Below, one piece after another: positions 20,129-20,304 of a stretch of DNA of 20,304 nt. The DNA is from Candidatus Parcubacteria bacterium. Lineage in GTDB: Bacteria; Patescibacteriota; Patescibacteriia; Patescibacteriales; Patescibacteriaceae. The position numbers were made by a program, and so were the translations under genes. The number at the start of each line of letters is the position of its first letter. The first letter of the stretch is position 1. Where the stretch lies: contig JAEWTE010000002.1 of the NCBI GenBank assembly GCA_023459655.1, positions 1-20,304 of the forward strand. Reading direction: 5' to 3'. A model generated the notes under the pieces. The model did not search any database. It saw only the letters and a list, made by a program, of their open reading frames with translations, and was not told the origin of the DNA.

Positions 20129-20304
20129 ATGGAAATAGAAAAAATTTATTTTCCTTCAGTATACAAAAAGGCAATTTTAAAAAGAACTAAAAGCTTCACT
20201 ATTCGCGTAGATAAAGAATTAGGGAAATATAAAAAAGGACATATTTATCAAGCCTTCTCCTATACTGATTCTGATTGGGAAACTAAAATCAAAATAAAAG
20301 AACT
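20129..20304 (+). CDS. Possible ASCH/PUA-like protein (N-terminal part, cut by window edge)
   Basis: The frame starts with ATG at 20129 and stays open to the window end, giving 58 complete codons. The visible protein starts MEIEKIYFPSVYKKAILKR and continues with FTIRVDKELGKYKKGHIYQAFSYT, then DWETKIKIKE. The pattern of a strand with Thr-Ile-Arg, a Lys/Gly turn (KYKKGHIY) and a further strand is like the ASCH/PUA-type beta barrel that binds RNA. That reading rests on pattern only. It follows the 428-aa gene after 20 bases and is probably in the same transcript. No strong Shine-Dalgarno precedes it. Confidence 0.65.
   Translation, partial: MEIEKIYFPSVYKKAILKRTKSFTIRVDKELGKYKKGHIYQAFSYTDSDWETKIKIKE

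Overview
The window reads as part of an AT-rich chromosome from a small-genome, probably single-membrane bacterium of the Candidate Phyla Radiation (Patescibacteria, Parcubacteria-like). This is inferred from gene style, not from a marker gene. The signs are a compact type IV pilus operon without a secretin gene, many short lineage-type hypothetical proteins, TrmB-like regulation, and an apparent tRNA-Arg with anticodon GCG. TGA ends pilM, so TGA is a stop here and not the glycine codon of Gracilibacteria.

Layout. (1) 1-7162, minus strand: a tightly packed type IV pilus operon read pilM, pilN-like, pilO-like, a small membrane protein, pilB, pilC, a prepilin, then a second prepilin cut by the left edge. 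An extended -10 promoter precedes pilM, and a possible internal promoter precedes the last pilin. (2) 7302-10780, plus strand, divergent from pilM: a membrane-anchored beta-propeller protein, a membrane-anchored DsbA-like thioredoxin-fold protein, and radA. recG converges on radA from the minus strand. (3) 12917-17055: the most unusual part. Two adjacent minus-strand operons each carry a first gene followed by an atypical response-regulator receiver-like gene. The first genes are an unrecognised 183-aa protein and a SAM methyltransferase. Both operons have almost identical control DNA: a ~210-bp start-codon-to-start-codon cassette in front and a 40-bp hairpin behind. The coding sequences between do not resemble each other. 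Each cassette holds two back-to-back perfect consensus promoters around a TTGTCAA/TTGACAA inverted repeat. In the right copy the outward promoter drives a TrmB-family regulator. In the left copy it drives nothing recognisable. (4) 17054-20304: a bidirectional terminator, tRNA-Arg(GCG), a two-helix membrane protein, tRNA-Ser(GCT), a small FtsK/SpoIIIE-like motor domain whose Walker A lysine is replaced, a 428-aa unrecognised charged protein, and the start of a possible ASCH/PUA-like protein.

How the genes may work together. The pilus genes provide a cytoplasmic ATPase, a platform and pilins. The neighbouring DsbA-like protein could oxidise extracytoplasmic cysteines such as the pair in the 143-aa pilin. 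radA and recG are ordinary recombination genes. In region 3 the simplest model is a TrmB-like repressor controlling itself and two cassette-driven operons. Those four operon genes are also the only ones in the window with strong Shine-Dalgarno sequences, so the module is regulated, and perhaps acquired, separately from its surroundings. All functions are read from sequence alone; no database search or computation was run.
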